Program-made: the position numbers and the translations under genes | Notes under the pieces: model-generated | Database searches by the model: none | The model's input: the letters and a program-made list of their open reading frames with translations, nothing else | What the model was told of the DNA's origin: nothing | NCBI GenBank assembly: GCA_023401495.1 | Contig: JAEXDU010000075.1 | Coordinates: 1 to 50,395, forward strand | DNA length: 50,395 bases | Origin: Bacillota bacterium | Lineage (GTDB): Bacteria > Bacillota > Clostridia > Oscillospirales > Acutalibacteraceae | Direction: 5' to 3' | Part shown: one piece after another, positions 16,959 to 25,328 of the stretch | Position numbering within the stretch: position 1 is the stretch's first letter | How the letters are laid out: each line of letters begins with the position of its first letter

Positions 16959-17006
16959 ATCGGTAATGATGATATAATCATATCGTAAAATGCGGAGGAA
17001 TACAAT

Positions 17007-18230
17007 ATGGTTCATCTATTATTGGTAGTTATCTATTTGGCCTTTATCAGTCTCGGATTGCCTGATTCTTTGCTTGGTTCAGCATGGCCGTCAATGTATG
17101 GTGAATTCGGCGTCCCGGTTTCTTATGCAGGCATCATTTCGATGATCATTGCGGTTGGAACAATTATTTCCAGTTTGCAAAGCGACAGGCTTACTCGGAA
17201 ACTCGGGACGGGAAAGATCACTGCGATCAGTGTAGCATTGACGGCAACTGCATTGTTTGGTTTTTCTATCAGTCATTCTTTTTGGAGTTTGTGTTTATGG
17301 GCGATTCCATATGGTCTGGGGGCCGGAAGCGTCGATGCGGCGCTGAACAATTATGTGGCTTTGCACTATGCAAGCCGTCATATGAGCTGGCTTCATTGTA
17401 TGTGGGGCGTTGGTGCATCTTTAGGTCCATACATTATGGGGTACGCTTTGACCGGCGGACAAAGTTGGAGTATGGGGTATCGATATATCGCTGTTCTGCA
17501 AATCATATTAACAGCAGTTTTACTGTTTAGTCTCCCTCTTTGGAAAAGCAGGGATACAGAAGAAGTAAGTACAAGCGACCAAGATACGGAAAAGGTACTC
17601 TCTTTGCGGCAGATTGTGAGGATTCCCGGCGCAAGAGAAGTGATGTTTACCTTCTTTTGTTACTGTGCCATAGAGCAGACAACCGGTTTATGGACCAGCA
17701 GCTATCTGGTGCTTTACAAAGGGGTCTCGGCAGAAACAGCAGCAGGTTTTGCCGGCCTGTTCTTTATCGGGATTACCATTGGCCGGGGATTATCCGGTTT
17801 TCTTACGATGAAGCTTGATGATACGAGCATGGTGCGTTTGGGCGAGTGTATTGTTTTAATTGGGATCACTGCCTTACTGCTGCCTTTCAACGAAAATGGC
17901 ACATTGGTCGGGCTGATTTTGATCGGTCTTGGCTGTGCGCCGATTTATCCCTCCATGATTCATGCCACCCCTGCAAATTTCGGGGCCGATAGGTCACAGG
18001 CCATTATTGGCGCACAAATGGCCAGTGCTTATGTAGGAACTTGCTTCATGCCGCCGCTGTTTGGGGTGATTGCCAATCGGATTAGTGTAGCACTGCTGCC
18101 TCTTTACCTGTTCTTGATACTGGCTCTAATGTTTGTGATGCACGAGCTGCTGTTAAAAAGGGTAAAAGAGGAAAAAATATCGATGGCTGATTTGCAGATC
18201 CAAAGCGCAGACAACGAAGCTGGGGAGTAG
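17007..18230 (+). CDS. Major facilitator superfamily transporter
   Basis: A 407-residue protein with about 12 membrane helices. The loop between helices 2 and 3 is SDRLTRKLGTGK, the conserved MFS A-motif, and ALNNYVALHYASRHMSWLHC belongs to the FucP/YfkF-like sugar or drug:proton branch. A central charged cytoplasmic loop (about 180-200, SRDTEEVSTSDQDTEK) divides the two halves. The substrate is unknown; control by the cupin AraC protein next to it suggests a metabolite importer or exporter. GCGGAGG precedes the ATG. The terminator at 18252-18284 follows directly. Confidence 0.85.
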   Translation: MVHLLLVVIYLAFISLGLPDSLLGSAWPSMYGEFGVPVSYAGIISMIIAVGTIISSLQSDRLTRKLGTGKITAISVALTATALFGFSISHSFWSLCLWAIPYGLGAGSVDAALNNYVALHYASRHMSWLHCMWGVGASLGPYIMGYALTGGQSWSMGYRYIAVLQIILTAVLLFSLPLWKSRDTEEVSTSDQDTEKVLSLRQIVRIPGAREVMFTFFCYCAIEQTTGLWTSSYLVLYKGVSAETAAGFAGLFFIGITIGRGLSGFLTMKLDDTSMVRLGECIVLIGITALLLPFNENGTLVGLILIGLGCAPIYPSMIHATPANFGADRSQAIIGAQMASAYVGTCFMPPLFGVIANRISVALLPLYLFLILALMFVMHELLLKRVKEEKISMADLQIQSADNEAGE

Positions 18231-18251
18231 AGCCCCAAAACAAGCGCTAAT

Positions 18252-18286
18252 AAAAAAGGCTGGCTCAAAGAGCCAGCCTTTTTTAT
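18252..18286. terminator. Bidirectional terminator after the MFS gene
   Basis: A 14-bp perfect stem (18252-18265 with 18271-18284, loop CAAAG) bounded by A6 and T6. Confidence 0.88.
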
Positions 18287-18517
18287 TGTGTCATTCGGTC
18301 AAAATAGATGCAATCACAGCGGCAGCGCAAAACAAAGCGTACCTCACAAAGTGGAGTAAATGGATTATGATACCTATTGTAGGAGCGAGTATTGTAATTA
18401 TCACATTGTTGCACCAATTGTCCTCAGATTCTTCGTCATGTGTTGGTAATGATAGATTGCCATATGTTCGATCCTAATACTCTGTACGGATAAAGATAAA
18501 ATACAGATCCTTAATCT

Positions 18518-19063
18518 CTATAATAAATATCTGTTCATCCATTCTTTTTTTAAAATAGCATACTGGTATGTATTCTCATAATGTGGAGTTCCATCGGAAT
18601 TGTTTATAAATGATATAAACTCAAGAAACAATCCCTCTTTTCTCATTCCCAGCCGTTCACAAAGCTTTTGCGAAGGAATATTATCATCCTCTGCATAGGC
18701 ATAAATTCTTCTTGCATCTTTTTTAAAAAGATAGTTGAAGATTACCTCGACAGCTTCTGTTGCGTACCCTTTTCCACCATAATTCAAATTAAAGTTCCAT
18801 CCCACGCTATAAGTATCCGCATCTTCTTTTTTTGCGAATACTTCGCCAATAATAAAATCAGAGTCGCACAAACAAACGGCATAACAATTACCGTAAATTC
18901 CCCCGGTTTGTTTTTCTTTTAGTTTTTTTACAGCTTCATCGTAAGAATTCACTTTTTCACTATAAAAGCAATTTACAGGTGGTTCAGAAAGATATTCATA
19001 CAATCCCGCTACATCCTTTTCTTCGAAATTGCGGATGATAATTCTGGCGGTTTTAATATACAT
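18518..19063 (-). CDS. GNAT family N-acetyltransferase
   Basis: 181 residues of the RimJ/RimL-type GNAT fold: KTARIIIRNFEEKDVAGLYEYL at the N-terminus, VGWNFNLNYGGKGYATEAVE carrying the acetyl-CoA binding loop (GGKGYAT), and NIPSQKLCERLGMRKEG near the end. The acceptor is unknown. The gene is markedly richer in AT than the core genes around it and lies in a zone with terminators, partial repeats and a tRNA gene, which suggests acquisition by transfer. AGGAG precedes the ATG at 19063. Confidence 0.82.
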   Translation of the reverse strand: MYIKTARIIIRNFEEKDVAGLYEYLSEPPVNCFYSEKVNSYDEAVKKLKEKQTGGIYGNCYAVCLCDSDFIIGEVFAKKEDADTYSVGWNFNLNYGGKGYATEAVEVIFNYLFKKDARRIYAYAEDDNIPSQKLCERLGMRKEGLFLEFISFINNSDGTPHYENTYQYAILKKEWMNRYLL

Positions 19064-19279
19064 ATCCTTTTTCTCCTATAATTCAAATAGTTTGTTGCTT
19101 TGCAATTAGCTTTATTCTCGTTTATAGTAAGCACAAGTGTTATTGTTCTGGTACTCCGGGAGCAAACCATATCCAACCGACTACCCTAATTATAAAAATA
19201 CATTGAGTGCACCAAGCTTTTAATATTTCTGGGCTGATTGTAATAATGTGAACTGTGGGAGCGTTGGTACTAGCTAAAA

Positions 19280-19358
19280 AAACAAAAAGTGGGCCAAGAC
19301 CTTTTCGGGTCTTATCCCACTTAAATAATCAATTATGATTACAAGTCCTCTGACAATT
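19280..19358 (-). ncRNA. Candidate small RNA
   Basis: A good leftward promoter (TTGATT at 19393-19388, spacer 17, TATGAT at 19370-19365) is followed about 70 bases later by a strong terminator. The transcript of about 75-80 bases has no AUG or plausible reading frame. It contains a small inverted repeat (TAATCA and TGATTA) and the terminator hairpin. It is a prediction from signals only. Confidence 0.4.
19287..19322 (-). terminator. Intrinsic terminator, leftward
   Basis: Left arm 19287-19301 and right arm 19307-19322 pair with one internal mismatch region (AAGTGGG and GACC blocks). Read leftward the stem is followed by TTTTTG and a T-rich run. Confidence 0.7.
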
Positions 19359-19542
19359 AACGTTATCATACCATTTTCAAATAAATAAATCAACTCATAG
19401 ATTCACTTTTCCACGTTGTTAAATTATAGAATAGATTTCCTTAAAGGTAAGAATTGAAGATAAGAAGATAGCACAGCAGAGCAACCTTGGCTGGAAATAT
19501 GTTAACTATCGGTTACGTCACTATGCGAAGTAGATTTTATAA

Positions 19543-19578
19543 AAACCACATGTCAGTTCAAATCCTGACATGTGGTTT
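19543..19578. repeat. 14-bp inverted repeat (hairpin)
   Basis: AAACCACATGTCAG at 19543-19556 pairs perfectly with 19565-19578 around an 8-base loop. It lies directly before the partial tRNA copy and may be a terminator of the lost gene or a relic of an element end. Confidence 0.6.
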
Positions 19579-19583
19579 CTCTC

Positions 19584-19604
19584 TGGAGCGGATGATGGGA
19601 ATCG
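19584..19604. repeat. Partial copy of tRNA-Gly 3' end, att-like
   Basis: These 21 bases (TGGAGCGGATGATGGGAATCG, one word of 21, given here as TGGAGCGGAT plus GATGGGAATCG) are identical to 19755-19775, the 3' end including CCA and part of the T arm of the tRNA-Gly gene. Tyrosine integrases commonly use this part of tRNA genes as attachment site. Confidence 0.65.
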
Positions 19605-19721
19605 GGTGTAGGGATCGCAACGCGCGTTCCGCGGCAAAGCATTTTTTCTGTCCGGCATAAAAAAAGATTGTATTTCTTTTGCGTCCTTTTTCTTGGGTTC
19701 TCATCCCAAACAACCGCCAAT

Positions 19722-19750
19722 AAAAAAACTGGCCCTTGAGGCCAGCTTTT
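19722..19750 (-). terminator. Terminator of tRNA-Gly
   Basis: AGCTGGCC-type stem (CTGGCC at 19729-19734 with GGCCAG at 19740-19745, plus flanking A/T pairs) followed, read leftward, by a run of seven T. It lies just downstream of the tRNA. Confidence 0.8.
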
Positions 19751-19754
19751 ATAT

Positions 19755-19828
19755 TGGAGCGGATGATGGGAATCGAACCCACACGGTCAGCTTGGGAAGC
19801 TGAAGTTCTGCCACTAAACTACATCCGC
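19755..19828 (-). tRNA. tRNA-Gly (anticodon CCC)
   Basis: The reverse strand folds as a 74-base tRNA with encoded CCA. The acceptor stem is GCGGATG with CATCCGC, the D arm GTTTAGTGGCAGAAC, the anticodon stem TCAGC/GCTGA with loop TTCCCAA (anticodon CCC), and the T arm GTGGG-TTCGATT-CCCAT. A terminator follows. Its 3' end is duplicated at 19584-19604. Confidence 0.95.
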
Positions 19829-20112
19829 AAATAGACGATTCAATTTGTCCTAGAACTCTTGAATTCTATCATATTCCCATTTTGATTTCAAGGTATTTTT
19901 TGAAAATATTCACTCCTTTTTGCTTTACTTAACATAATATTTTTAAGAAAACGAACGATTTCCTTTTTATTCCACACTTTCCACAGAGTTTTCCACAAAC
20001 AAGCATGGACAACACGGGAAATCAGGCTCTTTTACTCCGTTTTCCCCATCAGTTATTCACACGGCAGGTGGAAAGCTGCATTATTTATTGGTTTACATAA
20101 TTACAAAAACGT
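19829..20112. other. AT-rich intergenic region with DnaA-box-like words
   Basis: No gene is seen. TTTTCCACA (19989-19997) and TTATTCACA (20053-20061) each differ by one base from the DnaA box TTATCCACA; CTTTCCACA (19977-19985) differs by two. The rest is AT-rich without clear structure up to the thrS terminator. Confidence 0.4.
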
Positions 20113-20156
20113 AAAATAAAAAAGTGAAGCCCGGCGGGAATCCTGCCGGGCTTCAC
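20113..20156 (-). terminator. Terminator of thrS
   Basis: A 12-bp stem (20124-20135 with 20145-20156); read leftward it is followed by a T-rich tract (TTTTTTATTTTAC). Confidence 0.88.
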
Positions 20157-20200
20157 TGAAATGCCGAGGGAATAAAAGGCAAATTTTGCCAATAAACCGA

Positions 20201-22138
20201 TTATTTCGCCTTGGTACGAACTTCTTCCACCGCTTTTGCGATGAAATCCGACAAAGGCATGGTACCGATGTCGCCGTCGCGGCGGCTGCGCACAGCCACA
20301 ACGCCGTTTTCCACTTCCTTGTCCCCAATGACGAGCATATAGGGAATCTTTTCGAGCTGCGCCTCACGGATCTTATAGCCGATTTTCTCGCTGCGGTGGT
20401 CGCAGGTGACCTCGAGTCCGGCCTCTTCAAGCTGGCGCTTGATCTCGTCGGCCTGGTCGTGTAGGCGCTCACTGATCGGCAGCACGCGAACCTGCTCGGG
20501 CATCAGCCACATGGGCAGAGCGCCGGCGTATTTTTCAATCAGCAGGGCCAAGGTGCGCTCGTAGCAGCCAAGAGAGGTGCGGTGGATGATATAGGGGTTC
20601 TTCTTCACGCCGTCCTTATCCACAAATTCCATGCCGAATTTCTCGGCCAGCATCTGATCGATCTGGATGGTGATGAGAGTATCTTCCTTGCCGTGTACAT
20701 TGCGGATCTGAATGTCGAGCTTCGGGCCGTAGAAGGCGGCTTCGCCGATACCGATAGAATAGTTCAGGCCCAGATGGTTCAGAATGCGTTCCATCACGCC
20801 CTGTGCTTCGTCCCACTGTTCGGGAGTGCCGATATATTTCACGCGGTCATTCGGGTCCCACTGCGAGAAGCGGTAGCTGACGTCTTCATCCAAACCGAGA
20901 GTTTTCAGCATAAAGTTGGCCAGCTCCACGCAGTCTCTGAATTCGTCCTCCAGCTGTTCGGGGGTGCAGATCAGGTGGCCTTCGGAAATGGTGAACTGGC
21001 GCACGCGGATCAGGCCGTGCATCTCGCCGGAATCCTCATTGCGGAACAGGGTAGAGGTTTCGCCCAGGCGCATCGGCAGGTCGCGGTAGGAGCGCTGGCG
21101 GTTCAGGAAAACCTGGTACTGGAACGGGCAGGTCATCGGGCGCAGGGCAAATACTTCCTTGTCCTTCGATTCGTCGCCCATCACGAACATGCCTTCACGG
21201 TAGTGATCCCAGTGGCCGGAAATTTTATACAGATCGCTCTTTGCCATCAGCGGAGTTTTGGTCAGCAGATAGCCGCGCTTTTTCTCGGTATCCTCTACAA
21301 AACGCTGGAGAGTTTGCAGGACACGCGCGCCCTTCGGCAGCATGATCGGCAGGCCCTGGCCGATATAATCGACGGTGGTGAAGTATTCGAGCTGGCGGCC
21401 AAGCACATTATGGTCGCGCTTTCTCGCTTCCTCCACCTTCGCCAGGTATTCTTCCAGCTCCGATGCCTTGGGGAACGAAATGCCGTATACGCGCTGCAGC
21501 GCCTTGTTCTTGGAATCGCCGCGCCAGTAGGCGGAGGTTGCGGCAGTCAGCTTGACCGCCTTGATGCCGCCGGTGGAAAGCAGGTGCGGGCCTGCGCACA
21601 GATCAACGAATTCACCCTGGCGATAGAACGAAATATCCTCGCCCTTGCCCGCGTGTTCTTCAATCAGCTCTACCTTGTAGGGCTGCTCCTGCTCTTCCAT
21701 CAGCTTCTTTGCTTCGGCAGGGGAAAGAAGGAACCGCTCGATCGGCAGGTTTTCTTTGATGATCTTCTTCATCTCCGCCTCAATTTTCGGCAGATCCTCA
21801 GGGGTCAGGGTGCGGGGCAGATCAAAGTCGTAATAAAAGCCGCGTTCGATCGACGGGCCGATGGCGAATTTCGCTTCGGGGAACAGACGTTTCACGGCCT
21901 GCGCCATAATGTGAGAGGTGGTGTGCCAGTAGGCCTGCTTGCCCTCCTCCTGCTCAAAGGTCAGGATTTCGACGGAACAGTCCTCGCTGAGCGGGGTGCG
22001 CAGATCAACGACCTTGCCGTCTACGCGCCCGGCACAGGCAGCCTTGTAAAGGCCCGCGCCAAGGGATTTCGCCACTTCCGCAACGGTAATCCCGGATTCA
22101 TATTCTCTGACATCGTCTTTCAGTACTATTTTAATCAT
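20201..22138 (-). CDS. thrS: Threonyl-tRNA synthetase
   Basis: This 645-residue class II synthetase charges tRNA-Thr. Domains in order: N-terminal TGS (1-60, EYESGITVAEVAKSLG), the editing domain with HTTSHIMAQAVKRLFP (about 72-87) and CAGPH for zinc-dependent deacylation of Ser-tRNA, the catalytic core with RPMTCPFQYQVF and RVRQFTISEGH, and the C-terminal anticodon-binding domain (VRVLPISERLHDQADEI). AGGAGG lies 7 bases before the ATG. Expression is controlled by the T-box leader immediately upstream. Confidence 0.97.
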   Translation of the reverse strand: MIKIVLKDDVREYESGITVAEVAKSLGAGLYKAACAGRVDGKVVDLRTPLSEDCSVEILTFEQEEGKQAYWHTTSHIMAQAVKRLFPEAKFAIGPSIERGFYYDFDLPRTLTPEDLPKIEAEMKKIIKENLPIERFLLSPAEAKKLMEEQEQPYKVELIEEHAGKGEDISFYRQGEFVDLCAGPHLLSTGGIKAVKLTAATSAYWRGDSKNKALQRVYGISFPKASELEEYLAKVEEARKRDHNVLGRQLEYFTTVDYIGQGLPIMLPKGARVLQTLQRFVEDTEKKRGYLLTKTPLMAKSDLYKISGHWDHYREGMFVMGDESKDKEVFALRPMTCPFQYQVFLNRQRSYRDLPMRLGETSTLFRNEDSGEMHGLIRVRQFTISEGHLICTPEQLEDEFRDCVELANFMLKTLGLDEDVSYRFSQWDPNDRVKYIGTPEQWDEAQGVMERILNHLGLNYSIGIGEAAFYGPKLDIQIRNVHGKEDTLITIQIDQMLAEKFGMEFVDKDGVKKNPYIIHRTSLGCYERTLALLIEKYAGALPMWLMPEQVRVLPISERLHDQADEIKRQLEEAGLEVTCDHRSEKIGYKIREAQLEKIPYMLVIGDKEVENGVVAVRSRRDGDIGTMPLSDFIAKAVEEVRTKAK

Positions 22139-22172
22139 GGTGCTTCCTCCTGAATCGGTTCATTTTGGATAT

Positions 22173-22210
22173 AAAAAAAGCCCCGCCCCAAATTCCTGGG
22201 GCGAGACTTG
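22173..22210 (-). terminator. T-box terminator
   Basis: The stem 22183-22190 with 22196-22203 and T7 (plus-strand A7 at 22173-22179) is mutually exclusive with the antiterminator formed by the T-box bulge. Confidence 0.85.
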
Positions 22211-22435
22211 TGATCCCGCGGTTCCACCCGGTTCGGCAAAACAAATTGCTTTGCCCTCCTTGCGGCCGATAACGGTGCCTGCCGTCGCGCCTTAAACCGG
22301 GAAACGGTTATTCGGTGCGCGCTCCAAGATGGTAATCCAAATTCCCTTTGCCGCACCCGCTTTCAGCCGACGACGGGCGCTCTCTGCTGCAAAGCACTGA
22401 ATCGGATCTTCTTTTCAACGCTTTTCTGTATATCT
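22173..22435 (-). ncRNA. T-box riboswitch (Thr) of thrS
   Basis: On the minus strand the leader contains the T-box core TGGAACCGCGGG (22226-22215), which pairs with the uncharged tRNA acceptor end. It is followed by the terminator stem CGCCCCA/TGGGGCG and a run of seven T. Upstream in the stem I region the sequence GGATTACCATCTTGG offers ACC (22333-22331) as a likely threonine specifier codon. The leader begins near 22435 from the promoter at 22442-22470. Uncharged tRNA-Thr would favour the antiterminator and thrS transcription. Confidence 0.88.
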
Positions 22436-22441
22436 GATTTC

Positions 22442-22470
22442 ATACTACCACCCTGCGGCGGCCTTGTCAA
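22442..22470 (-). promoter_or_regulatory. Promoter of the thrS T-box leader
   Basis: Read leftward, TTGACA at 22470-22465, spacer 17, TAGTAT at 22447-22442. Confidence 0.75.
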
Positions 22471-22523
22471 GGGAACGACTTCGTGATATTTCACGATTTT
22501 GTCCGGCTCCCGCATCAAATTTC

Positions 22524-22553
22524 TTGACAGAGGGGCTGTAAAAGTAATACAAT
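22524..22553 (+). promoter_or_regulatory. Promoter of rny
   Basis: TTGACA at 22524-22529, spacer 18, TACAAT at 22548-22553. It leaves a leader of about 100 bases and is back-to-back with the thrS promoter. Confidence 0.75.
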
Positions 22554-22661
22554 TAGAAATAAGATGCGCCTGACGGCACATCTATGGGATTGACGCACCC
22601 AGCCTAAATTAATTTGAACTAAAAAATATGAAAAAATTCACAGCAAGGAGGTGTCCGTAAT

Positions 22662-24221
22662 TTGAATGTTCCCCTATGGTTATGTTTGATAATAGCGCTC
22701 GGTTGCGCTGTTATTTTTGGAATAGTTGCTTTTTTCGCAGGGATAGGCCATAGAAAGAAAGTCGCGGAGTCCGTGATCGGTTCGGCCGAGCAGGAAGCCA
22801 AGCGCATCGTCAGCGATGCCATCAAAGCGGCTGAAGCGAAGAAAAAGGAAACGATTCTTGAGGGTAAGGACGAGATTCACAGGCAAAGAACGGAATCGGA
22901 GAGAGAACTGAACGAACGCAGAAAAGAAGTCCAGCGGCAGGAACGCAGAATTCAGCAGAAGGAAGAAACCTTAGACAAAAAGCTAGAGGGGCTTGAGTCG
23001 AAGGAGAACGCGATCAACACCAAGAACAAAAAAGCGGATGAAAGGCTTGCCGAAGCGGAGGCTGTCAAGAAGAGCCAGTTTGATATGCTGGAACGCATTT
23101 CCGGCTTCACCGTAGAGCAGGCCAAGGAATATATGCTGAAAAGCCTTGAGGACAAGTTGACGCACGAAAAGGCCGTTAAAATACGGGAGTTTGAGCAGCA
23201 AGCCAGAGAAGAAGCGGAAAATAACGCCCGCGAGATCATCTCGCTGGCGATTCAGCGCTGTGCCGCCGACCATGTGGCGGAAGCAACCATTTCTGTAGTG
23301 CCGCTGCCCAACGACGATATGAAGGGCCGCATCATCGGCCGAGAGGGACGCAATATCCGCGCCATTGAAACGATGACCGGTGTTGACCTGATTATCGACG
23401 ACACGCCGGAGGCGATCACGCTGTCCTGCTTTGAGCCGGTGCGCCGCGAGGTTGCCCGTATCGCTTTGGAGCGTTTGATTTCCGACGGCCGGATTCATCC
23501 TGCCCGCATTGAAGAAACCATTGAAAAAGCCCGCCGAGAGGTGGATGCTACCATCAAGCAGGAGGGCGAACGCGCTGTCATTGAAGCCGGCGTGAACGGA
23601 ATCCATCCCGAACTGATTAAGCTGCTGGGACGGCTGCGTTACCGCACCAGCTATGGTCAGAACGTGCTGAACCATTCTCTTGAGGTGGCGTATCTCTGCG
23701 GCATCATGGCGTCGGAGCTGGGGCTGGACCCCACACTGGCGCGCAGAGCCGGTTTGCTGCACGATATCGGCAAGGCGCTCGACCACGAAATCGAGGGCTC
23801 GCATGTTGATATCGGCGTAGACGTAGCAAGAAAGTATAAAGAAAGCGAAGCAGTTGTCCACGCCATTCAGGCCCATCACGGCGATGTAGAGGCGAAAACC
23901 ATCATTGCCTGCCTGGTACAGGCGGCCGACGCGATTTCCGCCGCGCGCCCCGGCGCCCGCCGCGAAAACCTGGAAAACTACATCAAGAGGCTGGAAAAAC
24001 TGGAAGCCGTGGCCTCCTCCTTTAACGGGGTAGAGCGCTGCTATGCGATTCAGGCCGGCCGAGAGATTCGCATTATGGTAAAGCCCGACGTGGTCAACGA
24101 TGACCGCATGGTGCTGCTGGCCCGCGAGATCTGTGACAAGATCGAGCAGGACTTGGAGTATCCCGGGCAGATCAAGGTCAATATTATCCGCGAAAGCCGG
24201 GCGATCGAGTACGCGAAATAA
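22662..24221 (+). CDS. rny: Ribonuclease Y
   Basis: This 519-residue membrane-bound endoribonuclease starts mRNA decay in Bacillota. It has an N-terminal membrane helix (about 4-26), a long charged coiled coil (about 40-200, many Glu/Lys/Arg), the KH RNA-binding domain with GRIIGREGRNIRAIE (from about 222), and the HD metal-dependent hydrolase domain with HDIGKA (about 367) and the downstream HHGDVE. Translation starts at TTG with AAGGAGGTG before it. The terminator at 24236-24269 follows, but the conserved order rny-ymdB-spoVS continues. Confidence 0.96.
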   Translation: MNVPLWLCLIIALGCAVIFGIVAFFAGIGHRKKVAESVIGSAEQEAKRIVSDAIKAAEAKKKETILEGKDEIHRQRTESERELNERRKEVQRQERRIQQKEETLDKKLEGLESKENAINTKNKKADERLAEAEAVKKSQFDMLERISGFTVEQAKEYMLKSLEDKLTHEKAVKIREFEQQAREEAENNAREIISLAIQRCAADHVAEATISVVPLPNDDMKGRIIGREGRNIRAIETMTGVDLIIDDTPEAITLSCFEPVRREVARIALERLISDGRIHPARIEETIEKARREVDATIKQEGERAVIEAGVNGIHPELIKLLGRLRYRTSYGQNVLNHSLEVAYLCGIMASELGLDPTLARRAGLLHDIGKALDHEIEGSHVDIGVDVARKYKESEAVVHAIQAHHGDVEAKTIIACLVQAADAISAARPGARRENLENYIKRLEKLEAVASSFNGVERCYAIQAGREIRIMVKPDVVNDDRMVLLAREICDKIEQDLEYPGQIKVNIIRESRAIEYAK

Positions 24222-24235
24222 CCGGCCTGCGGCAA

Positions 24236-24270
24236 AAAGGGAGAGGGAACAGTTTTGTTCCCTCTCTTTA
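24236..24270 (+). terminator. Terminator after rny
   Basis: A 14-bp stem (AAAGGGAGAGGAACA-like, with GTTT loop) ending in TTTA. It lies 15 bases after the rny stop. Confidence 0.8.
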
Positions 24271-24435
24271 TCATATGCAGCGGGATTTTCTTTGCTGCCC
24301 CTTGTGTTATTTTCTGCGGATGGTGTAAAATAGAATACAAGAAATCTTTTTTACACATTCAAACCGGCGATTCTTTCTGGAGCTTTGAAGCGGCAGAATC
24401 GCCATACTTTTCAACAGATAGAAAGAGTGAAATGA

Positions 24436-25227
24436 ATGAATATTCTGGCAATAGGCGACGTTGTGGGCAGCATCGGCTGTCGTTTTCTGCGTGAGCAGCT
24501 GCCCCGCCTGAAAAAGGAACGGCAGATCGACCTGGTGATTGTCAACGGCGAAAACTCCGCGGACGGCAACGGCATCACTCCTGCTTCGGCGGAATTTTTG
24601 TTTTCCAGCGGGGTGGATGTGATCACGACCGGCAACCACAGCTTTCGCCGCAAAGAAAGCTACGAGCTGTACGACCAGTGCGAAACCCTGCTGCGCCCCG
24701 CGAATTTTCCCAGCGGCGTGCCCGGGCACGGTGTGTGCGTGGTAGACCTTGGCCGCGTGCAGATAGCGGTGGTCAACCTGATGGGCACCTCCTACATGGA
24801 CAGCCTCGATTGCCCTTTTGCGACCATGGACCGGATTCTCAGCGATCCGGATCTGCCGCCGATCCGTTTGGTGGATTTTCATGCGGAGGCCACCGGGGAA
24901 AAGGGTGCGATGGGATATTATCTGGATGGCCGGGTGACCGCGGTGTTCGGCACGCATACGCATGTCCAGACAGCCGATGAGCAGCTTCTGCCGCAGGGAA
25001 CCGCGTTCCTTTCCGATCTTGGCATGACGGGCCCGATCCGTTCCGTGCTCGGCGTAAAGCCCGAGCTTGTGATTCAAAAGCTGCGCACTCACATGCCGGT
25101 CCGCTTCGATGTCGCCGACGGCCCCTGTCGAATGGAGGGCGCGATTTTCTCCGTAGATGTTCGAAAAGGAAACGCAATTTCTGTTGAAAGGGTGCAAATC
25201 AAGACATATTCGACAAATATTGAATAG
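24436..25227 (+). CDS. ymdB: YmdB-family metallophosphoesterase
   Basis: A 263-residue binuclear metal phosphodiesterase of the YmdB family, linked in Bacillus to cAMP hydrolysis, biofilm decisions and RNase Y. Metal-binding motifs are GDVVG (about 7-11), NGENSADG (about 38-45), TGNHSF (about 65-70), DFHAE (about 147) and GTHTHVQTAD (about 172). GAGTG lies upstream of the ATG. The gap of 214 bases after rny has a terminator and a possible weak promoter, so it may be transcribed separately from rny. Confidence 0.93.
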   Translation: MNILAIGDVVGSIGCRFLREQLPRLKKERQIDLVIVNGENSADGNGITPASAEFLFSSGVDVITTGNHSFRRKESYELYDQCETLLRPANFPSGVPGHGVCVVDLGRVQIAVVNLMGTSYMDSLDCPFATMDRILSDPDLPPIRLVDFHAEATGEKGAMGYYLDGRVTAVFGTHTHVQTADEQLLPQGTAFLSDLGMTGPIRSVLGVKPELVIQKLRTHMPVRFDVADGPCRMEGAIFSVDVRKGNAISVERVQIKTYSTNIE

Positions 25228-25266
25228 TGTTATAATTTTTTCTGATTTATTTTAACAAAAAATCTC

Positions 25267-25295
25267 TTGCCAAATACTAGTTTTTGTTTTATGAT
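25267..25295 (+). promoter_or_regulatory. Promoter of spoVS
   Basis: TTGCCA at 25267-25272, spacer 17, TATGAT at 25290-25295. It resembles sigma-A; the B. subtilis gene uses sigma-H, whose consensus is not clear here. Confidence 0.55.
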
Positions 25296-25328
25296 AGAGG
25301 TGTAACTTAGAGGCGGGAGGTTATGAAA

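Larger units (their letters stand above)
19064..19754. other. AT-rich intergenic zone next to tRNA-Gly, 691 bases
   Basis: It holds a leftward promoter (19365-19393) and terminator (19287-19322) framing a short transcript, a hairpin (19543-19578), and a partial copy of the tRNA-Gly 3' end (19584-19604). A 32-codon open remnant ends at 19531-19533 (tail GWKYVNYRLRHYAK), with no start or ribosome-binding site. No intact gene is found. The pattern is that of an integration scar. Confidence 0.55.

Noticed and set aside
18286..18477. 63-codon open frame with one hydrophobic helix
   Set aside because: It starts inside the T tail of a terminator, has no ribosome-binding site and no recognisable sequence; at most a gene remnant.
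19543..19580. Hairpin resembling a tRNA T arm (TTCAAATC loop)
   Set aside because: The stem and loop lengths do not fit a T arm (8-base loop, mismatched position), and no D or anticodon arm lies next to it.
20582..22153. 523-codon open frame on the plus strand opposite thrS
   Set aside because: Thr synthetase is unmistakable on the other strand; the antisense frame is a by-product of GC-rich codon use.
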